A stretch of 64,000 bases of DNA. It comes from Acidobacteriota bacterium (GTDB lineage Bacteria > Acidobacteriota > Terriglobia > Bryobacterales > UBA6623). Location: contig WGMB01000009.1 of NCBI GenBank assembly GCA_016125275.1, positions 124,001 to 188,000 on the forward strand, given 5' to 3'. How positions within the stretch are numbered: position 1 is the first letter of the stretch; the number at the start of each line of letters is the position of its first letter. Both the position numbers and the translations under genes were made by a program. A model generated the notes under the pieces. That model searched no databases. It was not told where the DNA came from and was given only the letters and a program-made list of their open reading frames with translations. This document shows positions 21,947-30,839 of this stretch, piece by piece.

Positions 21947-23134
21947 ATGCAGAAACTAGCGATTCATGGCGGCAAGCCGGTCCGCAGCCAGGAATACCCG
22001 GCCTGGCCCGTCTCCGGCCCGCGCGAGCTCGAGCTGTTGCAGCAGGTGCTCTTCTCGGCGCAGTGGGGCGGCTACCACGAGTACGTCGAGGAGTTCGAAA
22101 AGCTCTTCGCCGGACTGCACGACGCCCGCTTCGGCATCGCCGTCGCCAACGGCACCGTCGCGCTCGAAGCGATGTTGCAGGGCGCCGGCGTCAAGCCCGG
22201 CGACGAGGTCATCGTCCCCGCCCACAGCTTCATCGCCACCGCCACCGCCGTCTCGCGTATCGGCGCCAAACCGGTCTTCTGCGACATCGAGCGCGACACC
22301 TTCAACATCGACCCCGCCTCCGCCGAAGCCGCCGTCGGCCCCAAGACCCGCGCCATCATCGCCGTCCACTTCGGCGGCGTGCTGGCCGACATGGACCGGC
22401 TGGCCCGCCTGGCCGACAACGCCGGCCTGCTCCTGTTCGAAGACGCCGCCCACGCCCACGGCGCCGACTGGAAGGGCCGCCGCGCCGGCGGCATCGGCCT
22501 CGCCGGAACCTTCAGCTTCCAGAACTCCAAGGCCATGACCGCCGGCGAAGGCGGCATCATCATCACCAACGACGCCGACGTCGCCGCACAGGTGCGCTCT
22601 CTGGTCAACTGCGGCCGCAAGCCCGGCCACGGCTGGTTCGACCACTTCGAGCTCGGCACGAATCTGCGGATCACCGGCTTCCAGGCCGCCGTCCTGCTGG
22701 CCCAGCTCGAGCGCCTGCCCGAGCAGATCCGTCTGCGCCAGGCCAACGCCGAGCTGCTCAACACCAAGCACTCCACGCCCGGCGTCTACTTCCAGAAGGC
22801 GCCCGAGGGCGCCGTCGTCCAGACGCTCTACGTGCTGCCCGGCTGGGTCGACGAAGAGGTCCTCGGGGCCACCCGCGACGAGTTCCTCGAAGCCCTGCAA
22901 GCCGAGGGCGTCCCGGCCCGTCCCTGGTACCCTCACCCTCTCTACGCCAACCCCTTGTACGAAAAGCACCCCTACCGCAAGGTCTCCTGCCGCGTCGCCG
23001 AGCAGGCCTGCAAGGACTCCTTCTGGCTGCCCCAGCGCACCCTTATGGGCAACGACGAGGACACCAGCGACATCGTCCGCGCCATCGACAAGATCTACCA
23101 GACCTACAAGCCCGAGACCACCGCCGTCCAGTAG
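21947..23134 (+). CDS. DegT/DnrJ/EryC1/StrS-family aminotransferase
   Basis: A 395-residue PLP-dependent fold-type I enzyme of the sugar-aminotransferase family. These make amino sugars for glycans or antibiotics by transferring an amine to a keto sugar. The Schiff-base lysine is K195 in SFQNSKAMTAGEGG, and the family motif for cofactor binding is DAAHAHGA. No sugar-nucleotide genes are adjacent; the next gene is a TPP enzyme 75 bp on. The exact sugar substrate cannot be inferred. Confidence 0.92.
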   Translation: MQKLAIHGGKPVRSQEYPAWPVSGPRELELLQQVLFSAQWGGYHEYVEEFEKLFAGLHDARFGIAVANGTVALEAMLQGAGVKPGDEVIVPAHSFIATATAVSRIGAKPVFCDIERDTFNIDPASAEAAVGPKTRAIIAVHFGGVLADMDRLARLADNAGLLLFEDAAHAHGADWKGRRAGGIGLAGTFSFQNSKAMTAGEGGIIITNDADVAAQVRSLVNCGRKPGHGWFDHFELGTNLRITGFQAAVLLAQLERLPEQIRLRQANAELLNTKHSTPGVYFQKAPEGAVVQTLYVLPGWVDEEVLGATRDEFLEALQAEGVPARPWYPHPLYANPLYEKHPYRKVSCRVAEQACKDSFWLPQRTLMGNDEDTSDIVRAIDKIYQTYKPETTAVQ

Positions 23135-23209
23135 CAGGGCCGCCCTCCGGGGCGGCAAGGCGGGCCAGACTGTTATCCTTTCCCTTTACGAGAGGAATCG
23201 ATAACAGCA

Positions 23210-24883
23210 ATGCCCTCCGGCGCGGAACTTTTCTCCCAGAGTCTTCAGAAGCTCGACGTCTCCCACGTCTTCACCCTGGTCGGCGACCACCTCAACGAGG
23301 TCCTGCAAGTGCTGGACCGCGACGGCTTCACCATCGTTGACACCCGCCACGAGTCCGCCGCCGTCCACATGGCCGACGGCTACGCCCGCCTCACCGGCAA
23401 GCCCGCCGTGTCGCTGGTCACCGGCTCGCCCGGGCACACCAACTCCATCACCGGCCTGGCCACCGCCCAGGCCACCGGAGTGCCCCTGCTCGCCGTCAGC
23501 GGCATGTCCACCTCCAAGGTGCGCCACCGCAACGCCTTCCAGGACATGGACCAGTTGAGCTACGTCGGCGAAGGCGCCAAGTACTCCGCCGTCCCCGCCG
23601 ACCCCGGCCAGATCCCCTTCCACGTGCGCAAAGCCCTGCAGCAGGCCGTTACCGGCCGCCCGGGCGTCGGCCACCTGAGCATTCCGGTCGACCAGTTCAC
23701 CACCCGCGTGGACGACTTCTCGCCGTTGCCCTCCGGCCCCATCCAGATCCATCGCAGCCGCCCGGAGGCCATGGACGTCGCCCGCACCATCGACCTGCTC
23801 GACCGCGCCGAGCGCCCGGTCGTCATCGCCGGCGGCGGCGCCTGGTGGTCCGGCTGCTCCGAAGCCCTGCAGACCTTCATCGAGCGCGCCCAGACGCCTC
23901 TGTTCACCGTCACTTTGGCCCGCGGCGTGGTCTCTGACGAGCACCCTCTCTGCTTCGGCTACGCTGACGCCACCCTCAGCCGCGGCGCCGAGAGCGCCCT
24001 CAAGCAGGCCGACCTGGTGCTGGTGGTCGGCAAGCGCATCGACTACCGTCTGCGGCTGGGCGGCGCGCAGCTCTTCTCCCCCGACGCCAAGTTCGTCCAA
24101 ATCGACCTCGACCCCGGCGAGCTCGGCCTCAACCGCCCGCTCGAGGTCGGCATGCCCGTCGACGCCAAGGCCGCCCTCGAGGATCTCGCCGCCGCGCTCG
24201 AAGGCCGCACGCCCCCGGACCGCTCGTCCTGGATCGGCGAAATCCGCCGCGGCATGGAGGAGTACGCCGCCGAGGTCGAGCGGCGCGCCGATCAGCCCTC
24301 CGAGCCCATGCACCCGCTGCACTTCTACCGCGAGTTCCGCAAATGGGTCTCGCCCGACTCGACGCTCTGCTTCGACGGCGGCGACTTCGTGCACTGGGGC
24401 CGCTACTACATCCCGGCGCGCAAGCCCGGCCACTGGATGCGCCTCGGCGCCCTGGCCGGCCTCGGCGTCGCCTTTCCCATCTCGCTCACGGCCCAACTGC
24501 TGCGGCCCCAGCACAAGTCCATCCTCGTCACCGGCGACGGCTCCTTGGGCTTCTACCTGGCTGAGATGGACACCGCCGTGCGCTTCAACCTGCCCCTGAT
24601 CCTCATCGTCGGCAACGACGGCGGCTGGGGCATCGAGCGCGAGCTGCAGGCCGGCAACTACGGCCCCAAGACGGTCGCCTGCGAGTTGCGCCGCACCCGC
24701 TACGACCTGGTCATGAAGGGCTTCGGCGGCGACGGCGCCTACGTCGAAACGCCCGACCAGATCCGCCCCGCCCTCGACCGCGCCATGCAGAGCGACAAGC
24801 CGTTCCTCATCAACGTCGAGATCAAGGGCTCCGGCTCGCCCTTCACCGAGTACCAGTTGCGGGGCAAGAAGAAGCCGCAGTAA
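23210..24883 (+). CDS. Thiamine pyrophosphate enzyme, acetolactate-synthase-like large subunit
   Basis: A 557-residue enzyme with the three-domain layout of the ALS/pyruvate-decarboxylase family: N-terminal TPP-binding Pyr domain (catalytic Glu in DTRHESAAVHMADG), a central domain (GPIQIHRSRPEA onward) and the C-terminal PP domain with motif GDGSLGFYLAEMD...GND. No regulatory small subunit gene is adjacent, which speaks against biosynthetic acetolactate synthase. Relatives include oxalyl-CoA decarboxylase, glyoxylate carboligase and benzoylformate decarboxylase. The precise reaction is not decided. It may share a message with the upstream aminotransferase gene. Confidence 0.9.
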   Translation: MPSGAELFSQSLQKLDVSHVFTLVGDHLNEVLQVLDRDGFTIVDTRHESAAVHMADGYARLTGKPAVSLVTGSPGHTNSITGLATAQATGVPLLAVSGMSTSKVRHRNAFQDMDQLSYVGEGAKYSAVPADPGQIPFHVRKALQQAVTGRPGVGHLSIPVDQFTTRVDDFSPLPSGPIQIHRSRPEAMDVARTIDLLDRAERPVVIAGGGAWWSGCSEALQTFIERAQTPLFTVTLARGVVSDEHPLCFGYADATLSRGAESALKQADLVLVVGKRIDYRLRLGGAQLFSPDAKFVQIDLDPGELGLNRPLEVGMPVDAKAALEDLAAALEGRTPPDRSSWIGEIRRGMEEYAAEVERRADQPSEPMHPLHFYREFRKWVSPDSTLCFDGGDFVHWGRYYIPARKPGHWMRLGALAGLGVAFPISLTAQLLRPQHKSILVTGDGSLGFYLAEMDTAVRFNLPLILIVGNDGGWGIERELQAGNYGPKTVACELRRTRYDLVMKGFGGDGAYVETPDQIRPALDRAMQSDKPFLINVEIKGSGSPFTEYQLRGKKKPQ

Positions 24884-24912
24884 GAGCGGCCGCCTCGGCC
24901 CCTGAAACGCGA

Positions 24913-24946
24913 AAACGCCCCCGTGGGTCACTCCGCGGGGGCGTTT
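24913..24946. terminator. Bidirectional terminator hairpin
   Basis: Perfect 11-bp stem AAACGCCCCCG / CGGGGGCGTTT with a 12-nt loop, between the convergent ends of the TPP enzyme and RidA-like genes. T-rich on both sides (TTTCTGTTTC on plus, CGTTTTCGCGTTTC on minus). Confidence 0.85.
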
Positions 24947-24969
24947 CTGTTTCAAGTTCCGGCAGCGGC

Positions 24970-25425
24970 TTACGGGACCCAGGCGATCATGTCGATCTCG
25001 ACCTTCGTCTTCGCATCCGGAAACTCGATGCCGATCGCCGAACGCGAGGGCTTGATCGCTCCGGTGAAGAACTCGCCGTAGACCTTGTTCATCGCCGGCT
25101 TTTCGACCTTGATGTCCGCCATGTAGACGGTCACCTTCAGCACGTTGTCCAGCGACGTACCGGCTTCCGCCAGCGCCTTCTTGTGCTTTTCGAGCGTGGC
25201 GCGGGTCTGCTCTTCGATGGTGCCGCCGAAGTCCCCGTCGGAGACGCCGGTCAGCCCCGAGGTGAAGATCAGGTTGCCGATCTTCAGGCCCGCCGGGGTC
25301 TTCTCGATCTTGCCGCCGGCGGCCTCGGAGGGAACCGCCATCGCCATCGCGGCCAACCCGGCCGCGCCGCCCGCCTTGGCGGCCTGCTGCAGGAAATTGC
25401 GACGTTCTTTGGTGTTCTCAGCCAT
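24970..25425 (-). CDS. Tat-exported RidA-family protein, copy 1
   Basis: A 151-residue protein. The mature part (from about residue 40) is a RidA/YjgF/UK114 domain. RidA trimers hydrolyse reactive 2-aminoacrylate-type enamines/imines released by PLP enzymes. The key arginine is kept in KPSRSAIG, and the C-terminal VEIDMIAWV matches the family. The N-terminus ERRNFLQQAAKAGGAAGLAAM resembles a twin-arginine leader with RR and a hydrophobic stretch, so it is probably exported. It starts 7 bp after the SelA-like copy 1 stop. It pairs with that enzyme, and the other RidA gene pairs with the second one. Confidence 0.88.
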   Translation of the reverse strand: MAENTKERRNFLQQAAKAGGAAGLAAMAMAVPSEAAGGKIEKTPAGLKIGNLIFTSGLTGVSDGDFGGTIEEQTRATLEKHKKALAEAGTSLDNVLKVTVYMADIKVEKPAMNKVYGEFFTGAIKPSRSAIGIEFPDAKTKVEIDMIAWVP

Positions 25426-25432
25426 CGTTGTT

Positions 25433-26647
25433 CTACCCCTTCAGCTCTTCGCGCAGCCGGCGAGCCACCACGTCCTCGTCGCCGTCCTGCATCATCGACA
25501 CCGCCACGACCACCAAACCCTTGCCGCCGCCCGGCCGCAGCTCGATGTTCGGGCTGCCCTTGCGCAACCCTTCCACCACCTGCTCCCGCGTCCGGCCCAC
25601 CTTCGCCTCGTCCCAGGTCACTTCCAGGTGCGGAACGGCGTTGGCGATCTCCGGCACGAAGACCTTCGTCTGCACCGTCTTGGCCTTCTTCACTTCCTTG
25701 GCCACCACGTCGCAGCGCTTCTCCCACATCTTCCACTCGGCTTCGTGATCCAGTTTTACGAAGCGCTCCACCGCCGCCAGCATGCCCACCAGCTCTTCCT
25801 TGTTGACCTTGTTGGTGCGGCACAGCGAATCCGAGTTCGGCGAGGCGTTCATCCGCGCCGCCGCGATCAGGTCCTTGCGGCCCAGCAGCAGGCCGGCCGA
25901 CTGCGGTCCGCGCATGCCCTTGCCGCCCGAAAACGCCACCAGGTCGAAGCCGAGGCCCTGGAACTTGTACAGGTTCTCCACCGGCGGCACGTCGGCGGCG
26001 GCGTCGATCAGCGTCGGGATCCCGTGCTTCTTGCCCAGCGCCACGAACTCTTCGTGCTTGATCTTGCCTTCCGGCGTGGCGTGGTTCAGGTAGAACATCA
26101 TCGCCGTCTTGTGGTTGACCGCCCGCTCCAGCTCCTGGGCCGTCTCCACCTCGATCATCGTCACGCCGGCGTTGCGGATCGCGTGGTCATAGCCGTTGCG
26201 GTGCGACTTCTGGCAGATGACCTCGTTCTTCATGTGGTGCGTGTCGGGCAGCATCTGGATCTTGTCGCGATCCGCGCCGGCCACGCACGCCGCCGTCGCC
26301 TGCGACAGCGCCGAGGCGCAGCCCGCGCTCACCAGCGCCGACTCCGCCTTCACCAGCTCCGCGATGCGCTTGCCCACCGCGTCATGCAGCTCGATCAGGT
26401 TGACGTACTTCGTCGCCGCCGACGTAATGGCGCCGATGACTTCCGGCGGCATCAGCGACGCCGTCAGCGTCGTGTAGGTGCCCGCCGCGTTGATGAACGA
26501 CTGAACGCCGAGCTCGGCGATCAGATCGCGCTCGGCCGCGCCGGAGCGCGCCGCCGCCGAAGCGGCCGAAGGCAGCAGGCCCCCGACCAGCGGCAGCCCA
26601 GCCAGGCTGCCCAGAAACTTGCGCCGATTCGCATTCTTCCAGATCAT
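25433..26647 (-). CDS. Tat-exported SelA-like PLP enzyme, copy 1
   Basis: A 404-residue fold-type I PLP protein of the selenocysteine-synthase/D-glucosaminate-6-phosphate ammonia-lyase superfamily. The Schiff-base lysine is K243 in AFSGGKGMRGPQ, and the cofactor aspartate is in IDAAAD. Its N-terminus NRRKFLGSLAGLPLVGGLL looks like a Tat signal. True SelA works on tRNA in the cytoplasm, so this one must have another substrate. The SD GAGAGGGG precedes the ATG. It lies in the same minus-strand run as the second pair; the upstream RidA stop is 60 bp away. Confidence 0.87.
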   Translation of the reverse strand: MIWKNANRRKFLGSLAGLPLVGGLLPSAASAAARSGAAERDLIAELGVQSFINAAGTYTTLTASLMPPEVIGAITSAATKYVNLIELHDAVGKRIAELVKAESALVSAGCASALSQATAACVAGADRDKIQMLPDTHHMKNEVICQKSHRNGYDHAIRNAGVTMIEVETAQELERAVNHKTAMMFYLNHATPEGKIKHEEFVALGKKHGIPTLIDAAADVPPVENLYKFQGLGFDLVAFSGGKGMRGPQSAGLLLGRKDLIAAARMNASPNSDSLCRTNKVNKEELVGMLAAVERFVKLDHEAEWKMWEKRCDVVAKEVKKAKTVQTKVFVPEIANAVPHLEVTWDEAKVGRTREQVVEGLRKGSPNIELRPGGGKGLVVVAVSMMQDGDEDVVARRLREELKG

Positions 26648-26707
26648 CTTTCCCCTCTCTTATGGCTCGCGGGCCGCCCCGAGGGAGGGCCCGCCGCCTC
26701 TCGGCCG

Positions 26708-27172
26708 TCAGTCGACGTAGGCGATACAGTCGATCTGCAGCAGTTGTCCCTTGCGCCGAAAACCCGTGGCGCCGAAGTACGAACGGACCGGACGAGGGTC
26801 CTTGAAGAACGTCTCGTAGACCTTGTTCATCGGCTCCCAGTTGTTCTCCGGGTCGACGAGCGAGACCTGCACCTTCAGGACATTGTCCATCGAGCTGCCG
26901 GCCTTTTCCAGAGCATTCTTCATGATCGTGAGCGCGTCGCCGGTCTGCTGGCCCGCGTCGCCGGGGCCCTCGGGCCGGCGGTCCGGATACCAGCCGCCGA
27001 TCCCGCTCAGAAACAGCAGGTTGCCCGAACGGATCGGCCCACCCACGCGCTCCTTCTTGGGATGCCAGGTCTCGGCCGCGCCGGCCGAAGCCGCCCCGGC
27101 CAGACCAAGCGCGGCGGCGCTGAACGCCGCCCGTCGCGTGCTGGTCGCTTTGTCCTTTTTCTTGTCCGCCAT
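26708..27172 (-). CDS. Tat-exported RidA-family protein, copy 2
   Basis: A 154-residue RidA/YjgF domain protein behind a leader STRRAAFSAAALGLAGAASAG, a twin-arginine type signal. The catalytic arginine is kept (PVRSYFGA), and the tail LLQIDCIAYV is the family's last strand. It differs markedly from the first RidA protein, so the duplication is old. It starts 13 bp after the stop of SelA-like copy 2, with GAGAGG as ribosome site, suggesting co-translation with that enzyme. Expected role: hydrolysis of imine products of its partner. Confidence 0.88.
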   Translation of the reverse strand: MADKKKDKATSTRRAAFSAAALGLAGAASAGAAETWHPKKERVGGPIRSGNLLFLSGIGGWYPDRRPEGPGDAGQQTGDALTIMKNALEKAGSSMDNVLKVQVSLVDPENNWEPMNKVYETFFKDPRPVRSYFGATGFRRKGQLLQIDCIAYVD

Positions 27173-27185
27173 GAACCGGCCTCTC

Positions 27186-28796
27186 TTACGCGTTGTCCTT
27201 GTTCACCGGCGCCAAATTGGCCGCCATCTTGCCGTAACCGTGGCGCTTGGCCGTGAAGCGCGCGCCCGGGTACTCGCCCAGATCCAGCGAGCCCGCCATG
27301 CGGTCGCCGTCCACCTTGCCCTTGAAGGTGTAGTGCAGGGTCGTGCCCTCGATCTTCAGCGAGCTCGAGAACTCCACTTCGTCGCCCCAGGCCTTGCCCT
27401 TGATCGGTCCGTTCTTCACCGACCCGAAGTGCGTGCCCACCAAGTTCGCGCCGTCGGCGTCCAGGAACACCAAGTGCTGCGCCGAGCCCTTCTGGAACTC
27501 CACGCTCACGTCCCAACGTCCGGTCACGTCGCCCTTCGGCGCCGGCAGAGCCTTCTTCGGCTTCGGCGCCGGAGCGCTCGACAGAATCTCCGCCAGCCGC
27601 TCGGCCACGATCTTGTACTCGTCGGGCTTCATCGCCACCGGCCGAATCGTGAAGCTGCTGCCGTCGCCGGCCGCGTGCGTCATGATCGCCGGGTTGCCGT
27701 CCAGCAGCAGGTCATGCACCTCGCCGGCCGTCAAGCCCGTCTTGCTCGGGTCCCAGGAAACCGACAGCGTCGGGAACGGGCCGCCGCGGCTCGGACCCTT
27801 CACCTCGGTCTTCACGCCGGCCACCTTCGTGACCTTGTCGTTGATGTACTGGTACCAGCCTTCCCACTCTTTGTACTCGGCCTTGATGTCGCGGCTGTTC
27901 ACCCACACCTCGACCGCGGCCACCATGCCCACGATCTCTTCCTTGCTCACCTTCATCGGGCGGCCGAAAGCGTGGTGCGGAGCCGAGTTCGCCCAGGCGG
28001 CGCGGATCAGGTCCTCGCGGCCCAGCAGCATGCCCGCCGTCTGCGGCCCGCGCGTGATCTTGCCGCCCGAACAGGCGACCAGATCCGCTCCGGCGGCGAT
28101 GTACGGGTTCGGCACGATCAGGTAGTCGGCGGCGGCGTCCACCACGACCGGCAGCCCGGCGGCCTTGGCGATCGGCGCCACTTCCTCCAGGCCCAGCTTC
28201 ACCTTGTCGAAGCGGTTGCCCAGCACCATCACGAAGGCCGTCTCGTGGCTGATGGCGGCCTTCAGCTCCTCCACCGAATCCACTTCCACGGTCTTCAGGC
28301 CGCACATGCGCACGGCGTGGTCATAGGCGTTGCGCGAGGACTTCGGGATGATGACCTCGGTCTTCAAGCCGGTCAGATCCGGCAACTGCTGCATCCGCTC
28401 CGGGTCCATGCCCGCCACGATGCCCGAAGCCGCGTGCGCCAGCGCGCCGGCCGCGCCGGAAGTTACCATCGCCGCCGGAACCTTCAGCAGCGTCGAAATG
28501 CGCTTGCCGGCGGCGTCCATCAGATCGTCGATATCTACGTGATAGTGCGAGGCGTGCTCGATCGCCTCGATCACTTCGGGCAACAGACGCGAGCCGCCGT
28601 TGATCGTCAGCGTCGCGGTGCAGTTGATGAAAGGCTTCGCGCCGATGCGCGTGTAGACGTCAGGCGGCGGCTCCATCACGGGGGCGGCGGCCGAAGCGGC
28701 CTCCAACGGACGGGCGCCTGCGTCGGCGAGGAGGGCCGCAATGGCGGCCGTGGAGCCCAGCCATTGACGCCGGGTGGATCGATTTGGGGACGACAT
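27186..28796 (-). CDS. Tat-exported SelA-like PLP enzyme, copy 2, with C-terminal extension
   Basis: A 536-residue paralogue of the 25433-26647 protein. The leader NRSTRRQWLGSTAAIAALLA has the twin-arginine pattern. The PLP lysine is K246 in CSGGKITRGPQ. Beyond about residue 415 it has an extra ~110-residue tail, after a Pro/Lys linker, that begins GDVTGRWDVSVEF and alternates beta strands. It may form a small barrel or lipocalin-like domain. The start is secure: AGGAGG seven bases before the ATG. It is the first gene of a four-gene minus-strand set. Confidence 0.87.
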   Translation of the reverse strand: MSSPNRSTRRQWLGSTAAIAALLADAGARPLEAASAAAPVMEPPPDVYTRIGAKPFINCTATLTINGGSRLLPEVIEAIEHASHYHVDIDDLMDAAGKRISTLLKVPAAMVTSGAAGALAHAASGIVAGMDPERMQQLPDLTGLKTEVIIPKSSRNAYDHAVRMCGLKTVEVDSVEELKAAISHETAFVMVLGNRFDKVKLGLEEVAPIAKAAGLPVVVDAAADYLIVPNPYIAAGADLVACSGGKITRGPQTAGMLLGREDLIRAAWANSAPHHAFGRPMKVSKEEIVGMVAAVEVWVNSRDIKAEYKEWEGWYQYINDKVTKVAGVKTEVKGPSRGGPFPTLSVSWDPSKTGLTAGEVHDLLLDGNPAIMTHAAGDGSSFTIRPVAMKPDEYKIVAERLAEILSSAPAPKPKKALPAPKGDVTGRWDVSVEFQKGSAQHLVFLDADGANLVGTHFGSVKNGPIKGKAWGDEVEFSSSLKIEGTTLHYTFKGKVDGDRMAGSLDLGEYPGARFTAKRHGYGKMAANLAPVNKDNA

Positions 28797-28982
28797 GCGT
28801 GTCCTCCTGAGACAGCGGTTGTGAGTTGTTACGAATGCCGGCTGCGGGGCCGGCGCTCCCTATTGTGACGGAAGCGCTCCCGGGATGCCAGTGTCGCTTA
28901 TCGAGAATCGCTAGGCCATCCCCCCTCCCCCAGGGATTTTCCTAGGGAGGAACCCTGCCGCTCCCTTGCTTTCAATCCCTTA

Positions 28983-29009
28983 TTGACCCGTTTCAAATCC
29001 ACAAGATAT
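28983..29009 (+). promoter_or_regulatory. Weak candidate promoter for the pseudo-kinase gene
   Basis: TTGACC (28983-28988), then about 15 bp to AGATAT (29004-29009). The spacing is shorter than ideal. It lies in the 258-bp gap between the SelA-like operon and the kinase-like gene. The rest of this gap shows only a C-rich CCCCCCTCCCCCAGGG tract and no open reading frame of note. Confidence 0.3.
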
Positions 29010-29054
29010 GGTTGATCCTAAAGGACCGAGCCGGCCTGCTCCGGCGTAGCCGCA

Positions 29055-30839
29055 TTGATCCACTGGACTCAGATCGCCGAAGTGAGTTTGATCGCGTTGC
29101 AGGCCGCCGCCGGTCCCCTGGCCCTGTTCGCCGGCGGCGACCTGTCTATCGACCGCGCCCTGGCCTCTTGGTCCATCCTCGCCGTCGTCCTGCTGTTCGC
29201 CTGCGTCGTCATGTTCTTCCAGTGGCGCCACGGCCGCTGGGCGATCGATCAGCAAGGCCAAATGCTCAAGCTGTTCGGCCTCGCCGAGCGCATCGTGGCC
29301 TCCACCGATCGCGACGAGATCCTGCGCGAATCCGCCGAAGCCGCCGTCGAAGCCGCTGACGCCGACCACTGCTTCATCCTCCTGCCGCACCCCTCCGGAC
29401 ACGCCCTCTACTATGCCGCCGGCACCGACTCGGTGCCCCGCAAGGGCATCTCCATGGGCGCCATCTCCGGTTCGGTCGCCTGCTTCCGCTCGCGCGAGAC
29501 CACCGAGGTCCCCGACGCCGACAACTGCCCCTTCATCGACAAGGACCTCGTCCGCCGCCGCAAGCAGCGCGCCGTGCTCTACGCCCCTTTGATGAACGGC
29601 GAAACCTGCCTGGGCGTCGTCGAGGTCGAGGACCGCCGCCGCAAGCGCAACTTCAGCGCCGAGCAGCGCGCCCGCATCGAGTACATCGCCCGCATGGTCG
29701 CCCTCGGGCTCCGCATGAGCGACCAGCGCGCCATGACCGAGCAGATCCATCGCTCCGAGAAGCTCTCCGCCGTCGGCGAGCTCGCCCAGGTCATGTCGCA
29801 GGAGCTCGCCGAACCCTTCGAGCGCATCCAGACCCTGGCCGAGCGAGTCCCCTACGGCCTCACCCCCCGCGAGCTCGAGGAGCGCCTTCAGGACGTTTCC
29901 TCACAAATCGACCGCGCCTCCTCCGCCGTCGAGAAGCTCGTGCGCTTCGCCAAGCCCGACGGCGGCGACCAGGAAGAGGTCGACCTCAACGCCTTGTTGC
30001 GCCGCCTGGTGGCCGACATGCGTCGCCGCCGCGAGAGCAAGGACGTGCAGGTGAAGCTGGCGCTGAGCAAGCACTCGCCGCTGCTGTTCGCCGACCCCAC
30101 CCACCTGCAGCAGGTTTTCCAGATCCTGCTGCGCCACGCCCAGCACTACCTCGAGGATCTCGGCGGCAAGTCTTTGCAGGTCAACACGACCCTGCGCGAG
30201 CGCCGCGTGGTCGTCTCCATCTCGCCGCTGGCCCGCCCTGACCAGCCCTTGCGCTCCACCTTGGCCGGCGGACGCGAAATCGGCTCCAACCTCGGCCTGT
30301 CGGTCTGCCAGAGCCTCATCGAGCGCGCCGGCGGCGCCCTCCAGATCGACCGCCAGTCGAGCCTCGGCTTCCAGATCGAAGTCGAGTACCCGCTCACCGA
30401 AGATCCCTTCCAGGCCGGCTCCGGCGACGACTTCGCCGAAGTCCCGGTCACTCTGCGCCCCAGCTCGATGACCGTCCTGATCATCGACCCCGACCCCAAC
30501 GTCCAGCGCGAGCTCGTCGAGCGGCTCTCCGAGCAGAGCTATCGCGCCGTGCCGGTCTCCACCGGCGAGCAGGGCATCGAGCTCTGCCAGCGCATCCGTT
30601 TTGAGTGGGTCTTCTGCGACCTGAGGCTGCACCCGGTCACCGCCGCCGAGGTCTGGGACCGCATCCGCGACCGCTGCGAGCGCTTCATCCTGCTGATCGA
30701 CGAATCCGCCAACAGCCAGGGCTTGGACGCCTACGCCGGCGACGGCCGCGCCGTCCTGCGCAAGCCCTTCACCGCCGAGGACGTCGAAGCCTTGATCGAG
30801 TCGCTGCTGCGCTCCTCGGTCATCTTCCAGGATGGCTGA
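29055..30839 (+). CDS. Degenerate (pseudo) histidine kinase with GAF and receiver domains
   Basis: A 594-residue membrane-anchored protein: TM segment at about 24-46, a GAF domain (about 60-210), a kinase-like core (about 235-455) and a C-terminal receiver (about 475-590). In the DHp motif SQELAEPF, the usual phospho-acceptor His before Glu is Gln. The N-box reads LLRHAQ (Asn to His), and no DxGxG G1 box is visible. The receiver keeps an acceptor Asp (FCDLRL) and Lys (LRKPF). So the core is unlikely to autophosphorylate. The start is TTG at 29055; no ATG or GTG lies upstream before a stop. Its end overlaps the next gene. Confidence 0.85.
   Translation: MIHWTQIAEVSLIALQAAAGPLALFAGGDLSIDRALASWSILAVVLLFACVVMFFQWRHGRWAIDQQGQMLKLFGLAERIVASTDRDEILRESAEAAVEAADADHCFILLPHPSGHALYYAAGTDSVPRKGISMGAISGSVACFRSRETTEVPDADNCPFIDKDLVRRRKQRAVLYAPLMNGETCLGVVEVEDRRRKRNFSAEQRARIEYIARMVALGLRMSDQRAMTEQIHRSEKLSAVGELAQVMSQELAEPFERIQTLAERVPYGLTPRELEERLQDVSSQIDRASSAVEKLVRFAKPDGGDQEEVDLNALLRRLVADMRRRRESKDVQVKLALSKHSPLLFADPTHLQQVFQILLRHAQHYLEDLGGKSLQVNTTLRERRVVVSISPLARPDQPLRSTLAGGREIGSNLGLSVCQSLIERAGGALQIDRQSSLGFQIEVEYPLTEDPFQAGSGDDFAEVPVTLRPSSMTVLIIDPDPNVQRELVERLSEQSYRAVPVSTGEQGIELCQRIRFEWVFCDLRLHPVTAAEVWDRIRDRCERFILLIDESANSQGLDAYAGDGRAVLRKPFTAEDVEALIESLLRSSVIFQDG

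Noticed and set aside
21754-23340. A 528-codon plus frame over the DegT aminotransferase
   Set aside because: Arg/Pro-rich low complexity in another frame of a real gene; high GC makes such long open frames common.
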